From Candidatus Hydrogenedentota bacterium (lineage in GTDB: Bacteria > Hydrogenedentota > Hydrogenedentia > Hydrogenedentales > SLHB01), in assembly GCA_007118235.1 (NCBI GenBank), contig SKRY01000431.1:1-7723 (forward strand): DNA of 7,723 bases. Reading direction: 5' to 3'. The notes beneath the pieces are model-generated. The model did no database searches. It was given only the letters and a program-made list of their open reading frames with translations, and was not told the origin of the DNA. The position numbers were made by a program, and so were the translations under genes. Each line of letters opens with the position of its first letter. Position 1 is the stretch's first letter. Positions 1 through 5,700 of the stretch are shown here, piece after piece.

Positions 1-15
1 AAATACACCCGGCGC

Positions 16-32
16 CGACCCCTTAGGGGTCG
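16..32 (-). terminator. Possible terminator hairpin after the archease gene
   Basis: The arms 16-22 and 26-32 are perfectly complementary (7 bp) around a 3-base TTA loop. The hairpin lies about 27 bases past the archease stop in the direction of its transcription. Only a weak T-containing tract (GTGTATTT) follows on the minus strand, after a further GC-rich stretch, so it is not a textbook intrinsic terminator. The GGCGCCGACCCC stretch beside it also resembles short palindromic intergenic repeats, which is the main alternative. Confidence 0.3.
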
Positions 33-58
33 CAGAACCTACGATTAGTAGCCTACGA

Positions 59-499
59 CTACAGGTCAAGGACAATACGCGCCTTGTAACGATCTCCCTC
101 GCGTTGCACCTCCAGACCGTGGTACGTCGCCGCCTTGATCTCCGGTCCCCGCTCCTCCGGCGCATGACGGTACCCTTCCACGCGTGCCGCGAGACGCTCG
201 GGACTCGCCTCCTCAAACGAAAACGACACCCCGACGAACTGTTCGGCGTCCAACAAAAAGAGAAGTTCCTGCAGCCACCGGATGAGCATGTCTTCCCAAC
301 CCTGCGCGCTGAGTTCGATGGTTTGGACATGCTCCCGATCGCGCCGCCGTTCCTCCAAGGCGGTTTCGTACAAGGCGTCTGCGGCGGCCGTAAGCAGGGC
401 GGAGAACCCACGCCCCCAACAGTCCGCCATGACATCGGCGGTGTGATCAACGAACGTGTGCCCGTAAACGGCTGGGCTGGGCTGTATGGCGTCATTCAT
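59..499 (-). CDS. Archease family protein (RtcB RNA ligase cofactor)
   Basis: Archease is a small cytoplasmic protein that helps the RtcB tRNA/RNA ligase through guanylylation and multiple turnover. The 146-residue product has the family's usual length. It shows the N-terminal signature DHTADV (residues 18-23), a central helix WLQELLFLLD (75-84), the motif EIKAATYHGLEV (120-131), and a C-terminal strand ending IVLDL with Asp145. In the family, acidic residues at the N-terminal signature and near the C-terminus form a metal site; Asp22 and Asp145 are the likely equivalents here. I chose the ATG at 499. An in-frame GTG at 637 would add 46 low-complexity residues and lies upstream of the likely promoter at 565-594, so it should not be transcribed. 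The ribosome binding site at 499 is weak. No rtcB is visible, but only 58 bases lie beyond the stop. The gene is divergent from tctC. Confidence 0.93.
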   Translation of the reverse strand: MNDAIQPSPAVYGHTFVDHTADVMADCWGRGFSALLTAAADALYETALEERRRDREHVQTIELSAQGWEDMLIRWLQELLFLLDAEQFVGVSFSFEEASPERLAARVEGYRHAPEERGPEIKAATYHGLEVQREGDRYKARIVLDL

Positions 500-564
500 G
501 AAGCGTTGGTAATCCGATATAGGTTCGACCGTGGCCAAACGGCCGCGTCCGGCGTTTCCATGTT

Positions 565-594
565 CATATAATAACCCATGTCCCGAAGTGTCAA
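565..594 (-). promoter_or_regulatory. Sigma70-type promoter for the archease gene
   Basis: On the minus strand a perfect TTGACA (589-594) is followed by an AT-rich stretch. This can be read as a -10 of TATTAT at 568-573 (15-base spacer), TTATAT at 566-571 (17 bases) or TATATG at 565-570 (18 bases). Transcription would start near 558-560, giving a leader of about 60 bases to the ATG at 499. This placement is the main argument against the longer GTG start. Confidence 0.6.
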
Positions 595-645
595 GCCCGT
601 TTTGGGGAGCACCACCCGCCGCGGGCCGCTCGAACACCCTCTTTT

Positions 646-674
646 TTGAAGTTGGGCGCTTTCATTGGTATAGT
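646..674 (+). promoter_or_regulatory. Sigma70-type promoter for the tctCBA locus
   Basis: TTGAAG (646-651) and TATAGT (669-674) are separated by exactly 17 bases. They match the consensus hexamers at 4/6 and 5/6 positions. Transcription would start around 680-682, leaving a leader of about 105 bases before the tctC ATG at 787. A 7-bp inverted repeat (679-685 with 693-699) sits right at the predicted start point, where an operator or a 5'-end hairpin could lie. This promoter is back to back with the archease promoter, about 50 bases away. Confidence 0.6.
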
Positions 675-716
675 GCTGCCGTGGCCGATGGCGCCACGGA
701 ATCCTTTGTGACTATT

Positions 717-750
717 GCGCGCGGCTCCCGAACGCGGGAATGCCGCGCGC
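717..750 (+). promoter_or_regulatory. Strong stem-loop in the tctC 5' leader
   Basis: The arms 717-725 and 742-750 are a perfect 9-bp GC-only inverted repeat (GCGCGCGGC / GCCGCGCGC). Inside it, 726-730 pairs with 735-739 for 5 more base pairs, leaving a 4-base loop and a 2-base bulge at 740-741. The hairpin ends 36 bases before the tctC start codon. No U-tract follows, so it is not an intrinsic terminator. A role in mRNA stability or as a protein- or ligand-responsive leader is inferred only. Confidence 0.55.
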
Positions 751-786
751 CAGTGTGGGATAACGAACAAACTGGGAGAGATTATC

Positions 787-1806
787 ATGAAGAAAGCTGC
801 GTTTGCGATTGCTTTCGCCGCCACAGCGGCGCTGATAGTGGGGTGTGAGGCGCGGGAGCCCCTGGATTATTCCTGGGAACCGGATCGCCCCATCGAAATC
901 ATCGTGCCATGGGCCGCCGGCGGCGCCACCGACCAGGTTATTCGTCTGGTCGCCTCGGAAATCGAGGACGCGCTGCGCATGAGTGTGGTGGTCGTGAATA
1001 CACCGGGCGGCACGGGATCCATCGGCACGGCCGAGGCGCTGGAAGCGGATCCCGACGGCTACACCTGGACCTCCGGTTCCGCGTCGGCGTTGGGATATTA
1101 TCCCGTCTTGGAAATGCTGGATACGAGCCTGGACGATTGGCACCTGTTCCTGGCCGTGGCCAATGTTCCGTTGATTAGCGTTCATCCCGACTCCGAGTAC
1201 GAGGATTTCGGCGATTTCCTGGCCGATCTCGAGGCGCGCCCGGGCCAAGTCAGCGTTGCGACGGCGGGCACGGCGTCGACCGGCCACAAGGTTATCGAAC
1301 TCATCTGTCAGGCGACGGACAACGAGTACAACCACGTCAGTTATGATGGCGGAAATCCCGCGGTGACTTCGGTTGTGGCGGGCGAAAGCTCGGTCACGAC
1401 TCAGCTTGCTTCGGAGCAGGCAGACATGATTCGCGGTGGACGCCTGCGCCCGTTGGCGGCCTTCAGCAGTGAACCCTTGGAAATCGAGGGTCATGGGGAA
1501 ATCCCGCCGATCACGGAGTGGCTTCCCGATGTGCATATGGCGACGGACTACTTTGGCATCTGGACCCGCCATGATGTGCCGGACGAGGTCATCGAAACCA
1601 TGCAGGAAGTTTGGGATGAGTACGTCGTGGATTCGGAAATTATTAGGGATTATGCGATGGAGCGGGGCGCCGTCGTGACGCCGTACTATGGTCAAGAGGC
1701 CCATGACCGGGCTTGGGAAAGCGTGAGGACCGATGCCTGGATCCTGTACGACATTGGGTACGCCGAAATCTCGCCTGACGAGGTTGGCATTCCTCGTCCC
1801 GAATAA
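787..1806 (+). CDS. tctC: Tripartite tricarboxylate transporter substrate-binding lipoprotein (TctC/Bug family)
   Basis: This is the extracytoplasmic receptor of a TTT importer; it binds a small organic acid and delivers it to TctA/TctB. The product has 339 residues, normal for the family. Residues 1-20 form a lipoprotein signal peptide: KK, a hydrophobic core, then lipobox IVGC with Cys20. The mature part begins with the family's ligand-binding region, PIEIIVPWAAGGATDQ (35-50), then NTPGGTGSIG (71-80) and PDGYT (89-93). The start at 787 is set by GGGAGAG at 774-780, six bases upstream, and by the signal peptide that begins there; a longer in-frame reading from 715 would place 24 charged residues before it. 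tctB follows after 14 bases. The protein is rich in Asp and Glu. Lipid anchoring is less common than a free periplasmic form in proteobacterial relatives. The family binds many carboxylates, so the ligand cannot be named. Confidence 0.93.
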   Translation: MKKAAFAIAFAATAALIVGCEAREPLDYSWEPDRPIEIIVPWAAGGATDQVIRLVASEIEDALRMSVVVVNTPGGTGSIGTAEALEADPDGYTWTSGSASALGYYPVLEMLDTSLDDWHLFLAVANVPLISVHPDSEYEDFGDFLADLEARPGQVSVATAGTASTGHKVIELICQATDNEYNHVSYDGGNPAVTSVVAGESSVTTQLASEQADMIRGGRLRPLAAFSSEPLEIEGHGEIPPITEWLPDVHMATDYFGIWTRHDVPDEVIETMQEVWDEYVVDSEIIRDYAMERGAVVTPYYGQEAHDRAWESVRTDAWILYDIGYAEISPDEVGIPRPE

Positions 1807-1820
1807 GAAGTCTGACTGTC

Positions 1821-2447
1821 ATGACTGAAGAACAACAAACTGGAAGTGTGGAGTCCGTATCCGGCCGGACGCGTCCCCAAATGGACTTGTTTGTCGGACT
1901 GGCCCTGTTGCTCCTGGGGGTGTTTGTGGTCCACCAGGCTTTCCAAATGCCTAGTGTGGAGCACCCCCGGGTCAGAGCCGTGTACGAGGGGCCGGGGTTT
2001 GTCCCCGGGTTATTGGGGGCCGCGATCGCCGTCTTCGGGCTCATTGTCTTGGTGCGCTCGGTGTGCGAGGGTGGCCTGAATCTGAAGGGGGCTGGTGGGC
2101 AAGTGATGGACGTGTTCCGCCGCCCGGAGCCCCGCCGCCTGACGATTCTGCTGTTGCTTGCCCTGGGCTATGCTTGGGGCCTCATCGGGCGGGTCTCCTT
2201 TCCGATGGCGACGTTCCCGTTCGTTTTGGCGTTCATCCTGGTCTATGACTGGGAGAACACCGCCGAACGCGCCCAGCACGAGAATTGGCTGGTCGCCTTG
2301 GGGAAGCGCCTTGTTGGTTTCCAGCTACGCTGGAGCATTTTCCGCGAGCGAGTCCTGCTTGTTGTGACCGCAACGGTGCAGGCGGCGCTCACCGCTTGGA
2401 TAGTCACCTACGTCTTCGAGAACATCTTTCTGCGGCGGTTACCCTAG
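1821..2447 (+). CDS. tctB: Tripartite tricarboxylate transporter small membrane subunit TctB
   Basis: TctB is the small, poorly conserved integral membrane subunit that works with the TctA permease in the inner membrane. The 208-residue product has four hydrophobic regions: about 23-43, 60-80, 107-142 (probably two close passes, broken by Gly/Arg/Pro at 123-128) and 178-204. The family hallmark GPGFVPGLLG (57-66) opens the second region. At 208 residues it is longer than many TctB proteins because of a charged cytoplasmic-type loop at 143-177 and a polar N-terminus of about 20 residues. The ribosome binding site before 1821 is weak (AAGAAG), which with the 14-base gap after tctC suggests translation coupled to tctC. 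The call rests on motif, topology and position between tctC and tctA. Confidence 0.88.
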   Translation: MTEEQQTGSVESVSGRTRPQMDLFVGLALLLLGVFVVHQAFQMPSVEHPRVRAVYEGPGFVPGLLGAAIAVFGLIVLVRSVCEGGLNLKGAGGQVMDVFRRPEPRRLTILLLLALGYAWGLIGRVSFPMATFPFVLAFILVYDWENTAERAQHENWLVALGKRLVGFQLRWSIFRERVLLVVTATVQAALTAWIVTYVFENIFLRRLP

Positions 2448-2507
2448 GCAGGGCGCCCGTCAAAGGGCGTTTTGACCCAGATCCGCAGCCCCGATGTCTC
2501 TCCGTAT

Positions 2508-2536
2508 GCTCCCCGCTGGCAAGTCCAGCGGGGAGC
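2508..2536 (+). other. 12-bp hairpin between tctB and tctA
   Basis: The arms 2508-2519 and 2525-2536 are perfectly complementary over 12 bp around a CAAGT loop. The sequence after it (CATAAAAGGGG) has no U-tract, so full termination is unlikely. It sits in a 129-base gap that is unusually wide for genes of one transporter. A smaller stem (2459-2464 with 2471-2476) lies earlier in the gap. The likely role, by inference, is RNA processing or protection of the 3' end of a tctCB message, giving the receptor and the permease different expression levels. A partial terminator is the alternative. Confidence 0.6.
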
Positions 2537-2576
2537 CATAAAAGGGGTATTATGCGAGAGGGGATAAGTACACCAT

Positions 2577-4121
2577 ATGCTTGAAGGAATAGTGCAACTG
2601 TTCGAGGGGGTGATCACCCTTTCTAGTGATGGGTGGAACCTGTTTCATATAGCGTGGGCCACGTTGTTGGGGATTTGCGTCGGCATGTTGCCGGGGCTTA
2701 CCGCCACGTTGGGCCTGACGCTCATGGCGACGCTCACGTTCCACATGCCGGCTGGGCAAGCCATTTTGATTCTTATTGGCATGTATGTAGGGGCGATCTT
2801 TGGCGGCAGCCGTAGCGCCATTCTGCTCAATATTCCTGGCACCCCGGCTAACGCCGCCGTGGCGCTGGATGGGTTTCCGCTGGCGCGGGCGGGCAACGTG
2901 GGCCGCGCCATGGGCATCGCCACGGCGGGCGCCGTGTTTGGAACGCTCATCGGCATGTTGTGCCTAGCGTTTTTCGCGCCGGTGCTGGCTGACCAGGCCC
3001 TCAAATTTCAATCCTATGAATTCTTCTGGCTGGCCGTGCTCGGCGTGGTGGTTTCGGGCCGGCTGACGGCTTCCGAGGACCCGCTCAAGGGCTGGATCGC
3101 CGGCTTCATAGGATTGCTCGTGGCCATGGTGGGGCAGGACGTGCTGCAAGCCTACCCGCGCTTTGCTTACGGATATGGCCAGATGCGGGGTGGATTCGAC
3201 CTGTTGCCCGTGCTGGTGGGGGTATTTGGCTTTTCCGAGCTGTTGACGGTGATGAAAACGCCCGTCTATCCTTCGGCCCAGACGACGAAAGATCGCGTGA
3301 TTCCGAAGATTCGCGAGGTGCTGGGATACTGGAAGAACATTGCGGGGTCGGGGATTATCGGCACGTTCATGGGCATCATCCCGGGCGTTGGCGAAGATAT
3401 GGGAGCGTGGGTTTCCTACGCGTATGCGCGGGCAATCAGCAAGAAGCGCGCCTTATTCGGCAAAGGTTCGTGGGAGGGCTTGATCAGCTCCCAGACGGGA
3501 TGCAGCGCGGCTGTGCCTGGCGCGGTGATCCCCGTGCTCACCTTGGCCATTCCCGGGTCGGCGCCCGCCGCGGTGCTGCTCGCGGCCTTATTCGTGCACG
3601 GGGTCCGGCCTGGCCCGCTTATTATGGACACCAACCCTGGCTTCGTGTACGAGGTTGTGGCGATGGTGCTGTTGGCCAGCTTGGCTATCCTGCTTTTCGG
3701 GCTTCTTCTAACCAAGCCGCTGCTGAAAGTCCTCGAAGTTCCCCGGAACCGGCTGATGCCCATCATCTTCGTGTTGTGCGTGGTCGGAGCGTATGCGGTC
3801 AATAGCCGCGTGTTCGATATCTGGGTGATGCTCGGATTTGGCGTGCTGGGCTATTTCATGCGCGAATTGCGCTTCCCCATGGCGCCGCTGATTCTTGGCG
3901 TGGTTCTTGGCCCCATTCTGGACGAGAACCTGCGGCGGGGGCTTGTACTGGCCGATGGCGGCATCGGCCCATTCCTCACCCGGCCGATCTGCATGGCGTT
4001 GTGGATTGTGATCTTCGTCACGTTTCTCTTGGGCACGACGTGGTTCCCCGCGTTGTTGGGCCGTGTTCGGAACGCGGTGCTTGGCCCGCCACGGGATGAT
4101 GCGCCATACAGCAGTGAATAA
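2577..4121 (+). CDS. tctA: Tripartite tricarboxylate transporter large permease TctA
   Basis: TctA is the multi-spanning inner-membrane permease that imports the solute brought by TctC, powered by a cation gradient. The product has 514 residues, typical for the family, and is hydrophobic throughout. It carries both halves of the duplicated signature. The first is GMLPGLTATLGL (36-47) with YVGAIFGGS (70-78), NIPGTPANA (85-93) and LDGFPLA (97-103). The second is GIIPGVGEDMGAWVSY (266-281) with FGKGSWEG (294-301), IPGSAPA (325-331) and a following HGVRPGP. An oddity is that SSQTGCSAA (304-312) stands where relatives usually have a PEAANNA-type sequence. The ATG at 2577 has a purine-rich GAGAGGGG 13 bases upstream, a long spacing. 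A 10-codon ORF (2552-2584) overlaps this start and might couple translation. A hairpin follows the stop. Confidence 0.95.
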   Translation: MLEGIVQLFEGVITLSSDGWNLFHIAWATLLGICVGMLPGLTATLGLTLMATLTFHMPAGQAILILIGMYVGAIFGGSRSAILLNIPGTPANAAVALDGFPLARAGNVGRAMGIATAGAVFGTLIGMLCLAFFAPVLADQALKFQSYEFFWLAVLGVVVSGRLTASEDPLKGWIAGFIGLLVAMVGQDVLQAYPRFAYGYGQMRGGFDLLPVLVGVFGFSELLTVMKTPVYPSAQTTKDRVIPKIREVLGYWKNIAGSGIIGTFMGIIPGVGEDMGAWVSYAYARAISKKRALFGKGSWEGLISSQTGCSAAVPGAVIPVLTLAIPGSAPAAVLLAALFVHGVRPGPLIMDTNPGFVYEVVAMVLLASLAILLFGLLLTKPLLKVLEVPRNRLMPIIFVLCVVGAYAVNSRVFDIWVMLGFGVLGYFMRELRFPMAPLILGVVLGPILDENLRRGLVLADGGIGPFLTRPICMALWIVIFVTFLLGTTWFPALLGRVRNAVLGPPRDDAPYSSE

Positions 4122-4131
4122 TGCCGCTTAA

Positions 4132-4166
4132 GCGGGCCCGTGGCTCATCATGCGCCGCGGGCCCGC
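4132..4166 (+). terminator. Hairpin just after tctA (possible terminator or 3' stabiliser)
   Basis: GCGGGCCCG (4132-4140) pairs perfectly with 4158-4166. Four more pairs (4141-4144 with 4154-4157, one of them G-U) extend the stem to 13 bp with a 9-base loop. It begins 10 bases after the tctA stop, the usual position for a 3' hairpin. No U-tract follows (CTGGAACAGAG), so termination would need Rho or another factor. It most likely marks the 3' end of the tct message. Confidence 0.5.
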
Positions 4167-4294
4167 CTGGAACAGAGTAAACTCCTGGCGCGGTTGCGCC
4201 GATAGTTAAGAGGAGGGGATTGTTGTTCTGGCTCGTCATCCTGCAAGAAAGAAGTCAACTCTCCGTGTATTTTGGAGTCAGGAGCTGAACGGTT

Positions 4295-4663
4295 ATGACG
4301 TCACATTTGCGAAGCGAGGACCGGCGCCGGTTTCCCCGGAGCCGGCGGGGCTTCACGGCAATTGAAGAGCGCGGTGAAGCCGCCACACTCAATCATGTCG
4401 ACAATATCAGCGCCAACGGCGTGTTGTGTCACACCAGCGAGCCCATTCCGCTGATGACGAAGATGCGGATGGCCCTGGACCTGCCCAACCCTGTCGGCAA
4501 ACGGGTCGAGTGCGAGGGTATTGTGGTCCGGTGCGACCCCCATGAACAGGGCGAGAACCACTATAAGGTGGCCATCCTTTACACGAAGGTGAGCGAGGAG
4601 GATCGTCACGCCATCGCGAAATTCGTGCAACACGACCTTGCCCACGCGCACGCCGCCGAGTAA
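4295..4663 (+). CDS. Single-domain PilZ protein (probable c-di-GMP receptor)
   Basis: PilZ domains bind the second messenger c-di-GMP and pass the signal on by protein contact. The whole 122-residue product is one PilZ domain. It begins with the arginine-rich loop RRRFPR (residues 10-15, the RxxxR motif as R11 to R15). The second motif DNISANG (36-42, N/DxSxxG) follows, then beta strands such as ECEGIVVRC and KVAILY, and a C-terminal helix. Both ligand-binding motifs are intact, so binding is expected. An in-frame TGA at 4286-4288 rules out a longer start, and AGGAG (4280-4284) lies 10 bases before the ATG. It has no fused output domain and no flagellar, pilus or cellulose gene beside it, so its target is unknown. 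It is 173 bases after tctA, beyond a hairpin, and is probably transcribed separately. Confidence 0.88.
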   Translation: MTSHLRSEDRRRFPRSRRGFTAIEERGEAATLNHVDNISANGVLCHTSEPIPLMTKMRMALDLPNPVGKRVECEGIVVRCDPHEQGENHYKVAILYTKVSEEDRHAIAKFVQHDLAHAHAAE

Positions 4664-4667
4664 CGGT

Positions 4668-4690
4668 TTCTTCTCCCGTGAGGGGAAGAA
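4668..4690 (+). terminator. Possible hairpin after the PilZ gene
   Basis: A stem of about nine pairs forms between 4668-4677 and 4682-4690, with one G-U pair and one bulged C (4673). It is closed by a GTGA tetraloop. It starts five bases after the PilZ stop. No U-tract follows, so a Rho-independent terminator is not clearly shown. Confidence 0.35.
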
Positions 4691-4731
4691 GCTTCGCCCT
4701 GCCCGTGTTACAAAGTAATGGGATCCAGTGA

Positions 4732-4902
4732 ATGGCGTGTGAGCTTTCCGCTAAGGATGGGGGGATGCTGCCGCCGGAGGGGTCTGACTCAGAGTGCTCG
4801 ATGGTATCCGGAAAGCCGGTTTGGATATCTCTGGCCAAGCATGCAAAACTGGCGGGCGCGCTGGAATGGTCCCCGGGGTTTTTGTTTCGCCAAGGCGGGT
4901 GA
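4732..4902 (+). CDS. Possible 56-residue hypothetical protein upstream of nadK
   Basis: An ATG at 4732 opens 56 codons ending in TGA at 4900-4902. This ORF is in the same frame as the NAD kinase and 15 bases before its ATG. The predicted peptide has a balanced composition, with a polar N-terminal half and a C-terminal part containing KPVWISLAKHAKLAGALEW. GGGA at 4720-4723 could act as a weak ribosome binding site. I recognise no family. It is the most protein-like reading of the 254-base gap between the PilZ gene and nadK, and a short gene translationally coupled to nadK is possible. It could equally be a chance ORF in GC-rich DNA. Nothing else in the gap, apart from the hairpin at 4668-4690, can be supported. 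Confidence 0.25.
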   Translation: MACELSAKDGGMLPPEGSDSECSMVSGKPVWISLAKHAKLAGALEWSPGFLFRQGG

Positions 4903-4917
4903 CACCGATTCGAGAGC

Positions 4918-5652
4918 ATGAAAACCTTACTATATGGCGCCCATGCGGGCGATCTCAGCCCCGAAGTTCAACGTTTTTCGTCCCTTGAACTTGTTCACGC
5001 CAACCCGGATGTGGTGATCTGTTATGGGGGCGACGGCACCCTGTTATCGGCCGAGTTGCACTGGCCTGGTGTTCCGAAACTCCCCATTCGCAACAGCCGC
5101 CGTGGTCACCGCTGCATGCCTCACCCGATTGGCGACATACTCGCGCGGCTGGCGGCCAATGATCTGTATCGCAGTGAGTTCGTCAAGCTCTGTTGCGAGG
5201 TGCGTCACGATGACGGCACGCCGATGACGGAGCCCTTGGCGGCGATGAACGAAATCAATGTCCACATGGGGCGGATCAACTCCGCGGTTCGCTTCCAGCT
5301 CTGGATTGACGAGGAGCCCTTCGAGGACGGGATTGAGATCGTCGGCGATGGGCTGGTGGTAAGCACGCCGTTCGGCAGCACGGCCTACTACAACCAAATC
5401 ACGCGGGGCATGTTTCACACGGGCCTCGGCATCGCCTTCAAGTATACAAGCCACTGCATCAGCCACCTCGTCGTGGAAGACACGGTCACCCTACGGGTCC
5501 TCATCACGCGCGGCCCCGCCGTGGCCGCCTATGACAACGCCCCCGAGTTCCTCGGTCTGCAAGCCGGAAACGAACTCATCATACGCAAACATTCTCATCC
5601 CGCCCTTATCCTAACTTGGGATCCCCTATCCTCGCCCTCCGCTCAGTTCTGA
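4918..5652 (+). CDS. nadK: NAD(+)/NADH kinase, short divergent form
   Basis: NAD kinase phosphorylates NAD to NADP in the cytoplasm and is normally essential. The 244-residue product carries the ATP/diphosphate motif GGDGTLL (37-43) after a hydrophobic strand. The nucleotide-binding NE motif follows as NEINVHMG (111-118), then TPFGSTAYY (150-158, usual form TPTGSTAY). It is shorter than the common enzyme (about 270-300 residues). In place of the usual GxNxGxLGFL after GGDGT it has WPGVPKLPIRNS (49-60). The C-terminal part (ISHLVVEDTV, then ITRGPAVAAYDN) differs from the common form, which has Asp-Gly near this point. I recall this pattern from a divergent bacterial/archaeal branch, so it is probably a functional variant and not a decayed gene. 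An in-frame TGA at 4900-4902 excludes an upstream start. The ribosome binding site is weak. The gene converges on ftsW with 48 bases between them and no clear terminator. Confidence 0.85.
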   Translation: MKTLLYGAHAGDLSPEVQRFSSLELVHANPDVVICYGGDGTLLSAELHWPGVPKLPIRNSRRGHRCMPHPIGDILARLAANDLYRSEFVKLCCEVRHDDGTPMTEPLAAMNEINVHMGRINSAVRFQLWIDEEPFEDGIEIVGDGLVVSTPFGSTAYYNQITRGMFHTGLGIAFKYTSHCISHLVVEDTVTLRVLITRGPAVAAYDNAPEFLGLQAGNELIIRKHSHPALILTWDPLSSPSAQF

Positions 5653-5700
5653 CTGCAAGCGGGGTCCGCGCCGGGCGAAGGGGGCCGCCAGCCACCGCAG

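Noticed and set aside
500..637. 46-residue N-terminal extension of archease from a GTG at 637
   Set aside because: It lies upstream of the predicted promoter, has low-complexity content, and makes the protein longer than the family norm.
712..1704. 330-residue open frame on the minus strand
   Set aside because: It is antisense to tctC, is rich in Arg and His with no recognisable domain, and arises from the codon bias of the real gene.
4407..4919. 170-residue open frame on the minus strand across the PilZ-nadK gap
   Set aside because: It is mostly antisense to PilZ, is rich in Arg, Pro and Ser, and has no motif.
4718..4921. 67-residue frame ending in an ATGA overlap with nadK
   Set aside because: Its composition is rich in Arg, Trp and Cys and unlike a real protein. 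The frame starting at 4732 is more protein-like.
5653..5700. Bidirectional terminator between nadK and ftsW
   Set aside because: Only a 4-bp stem (5659-5669) could be found, with no T-tracts on either strand.
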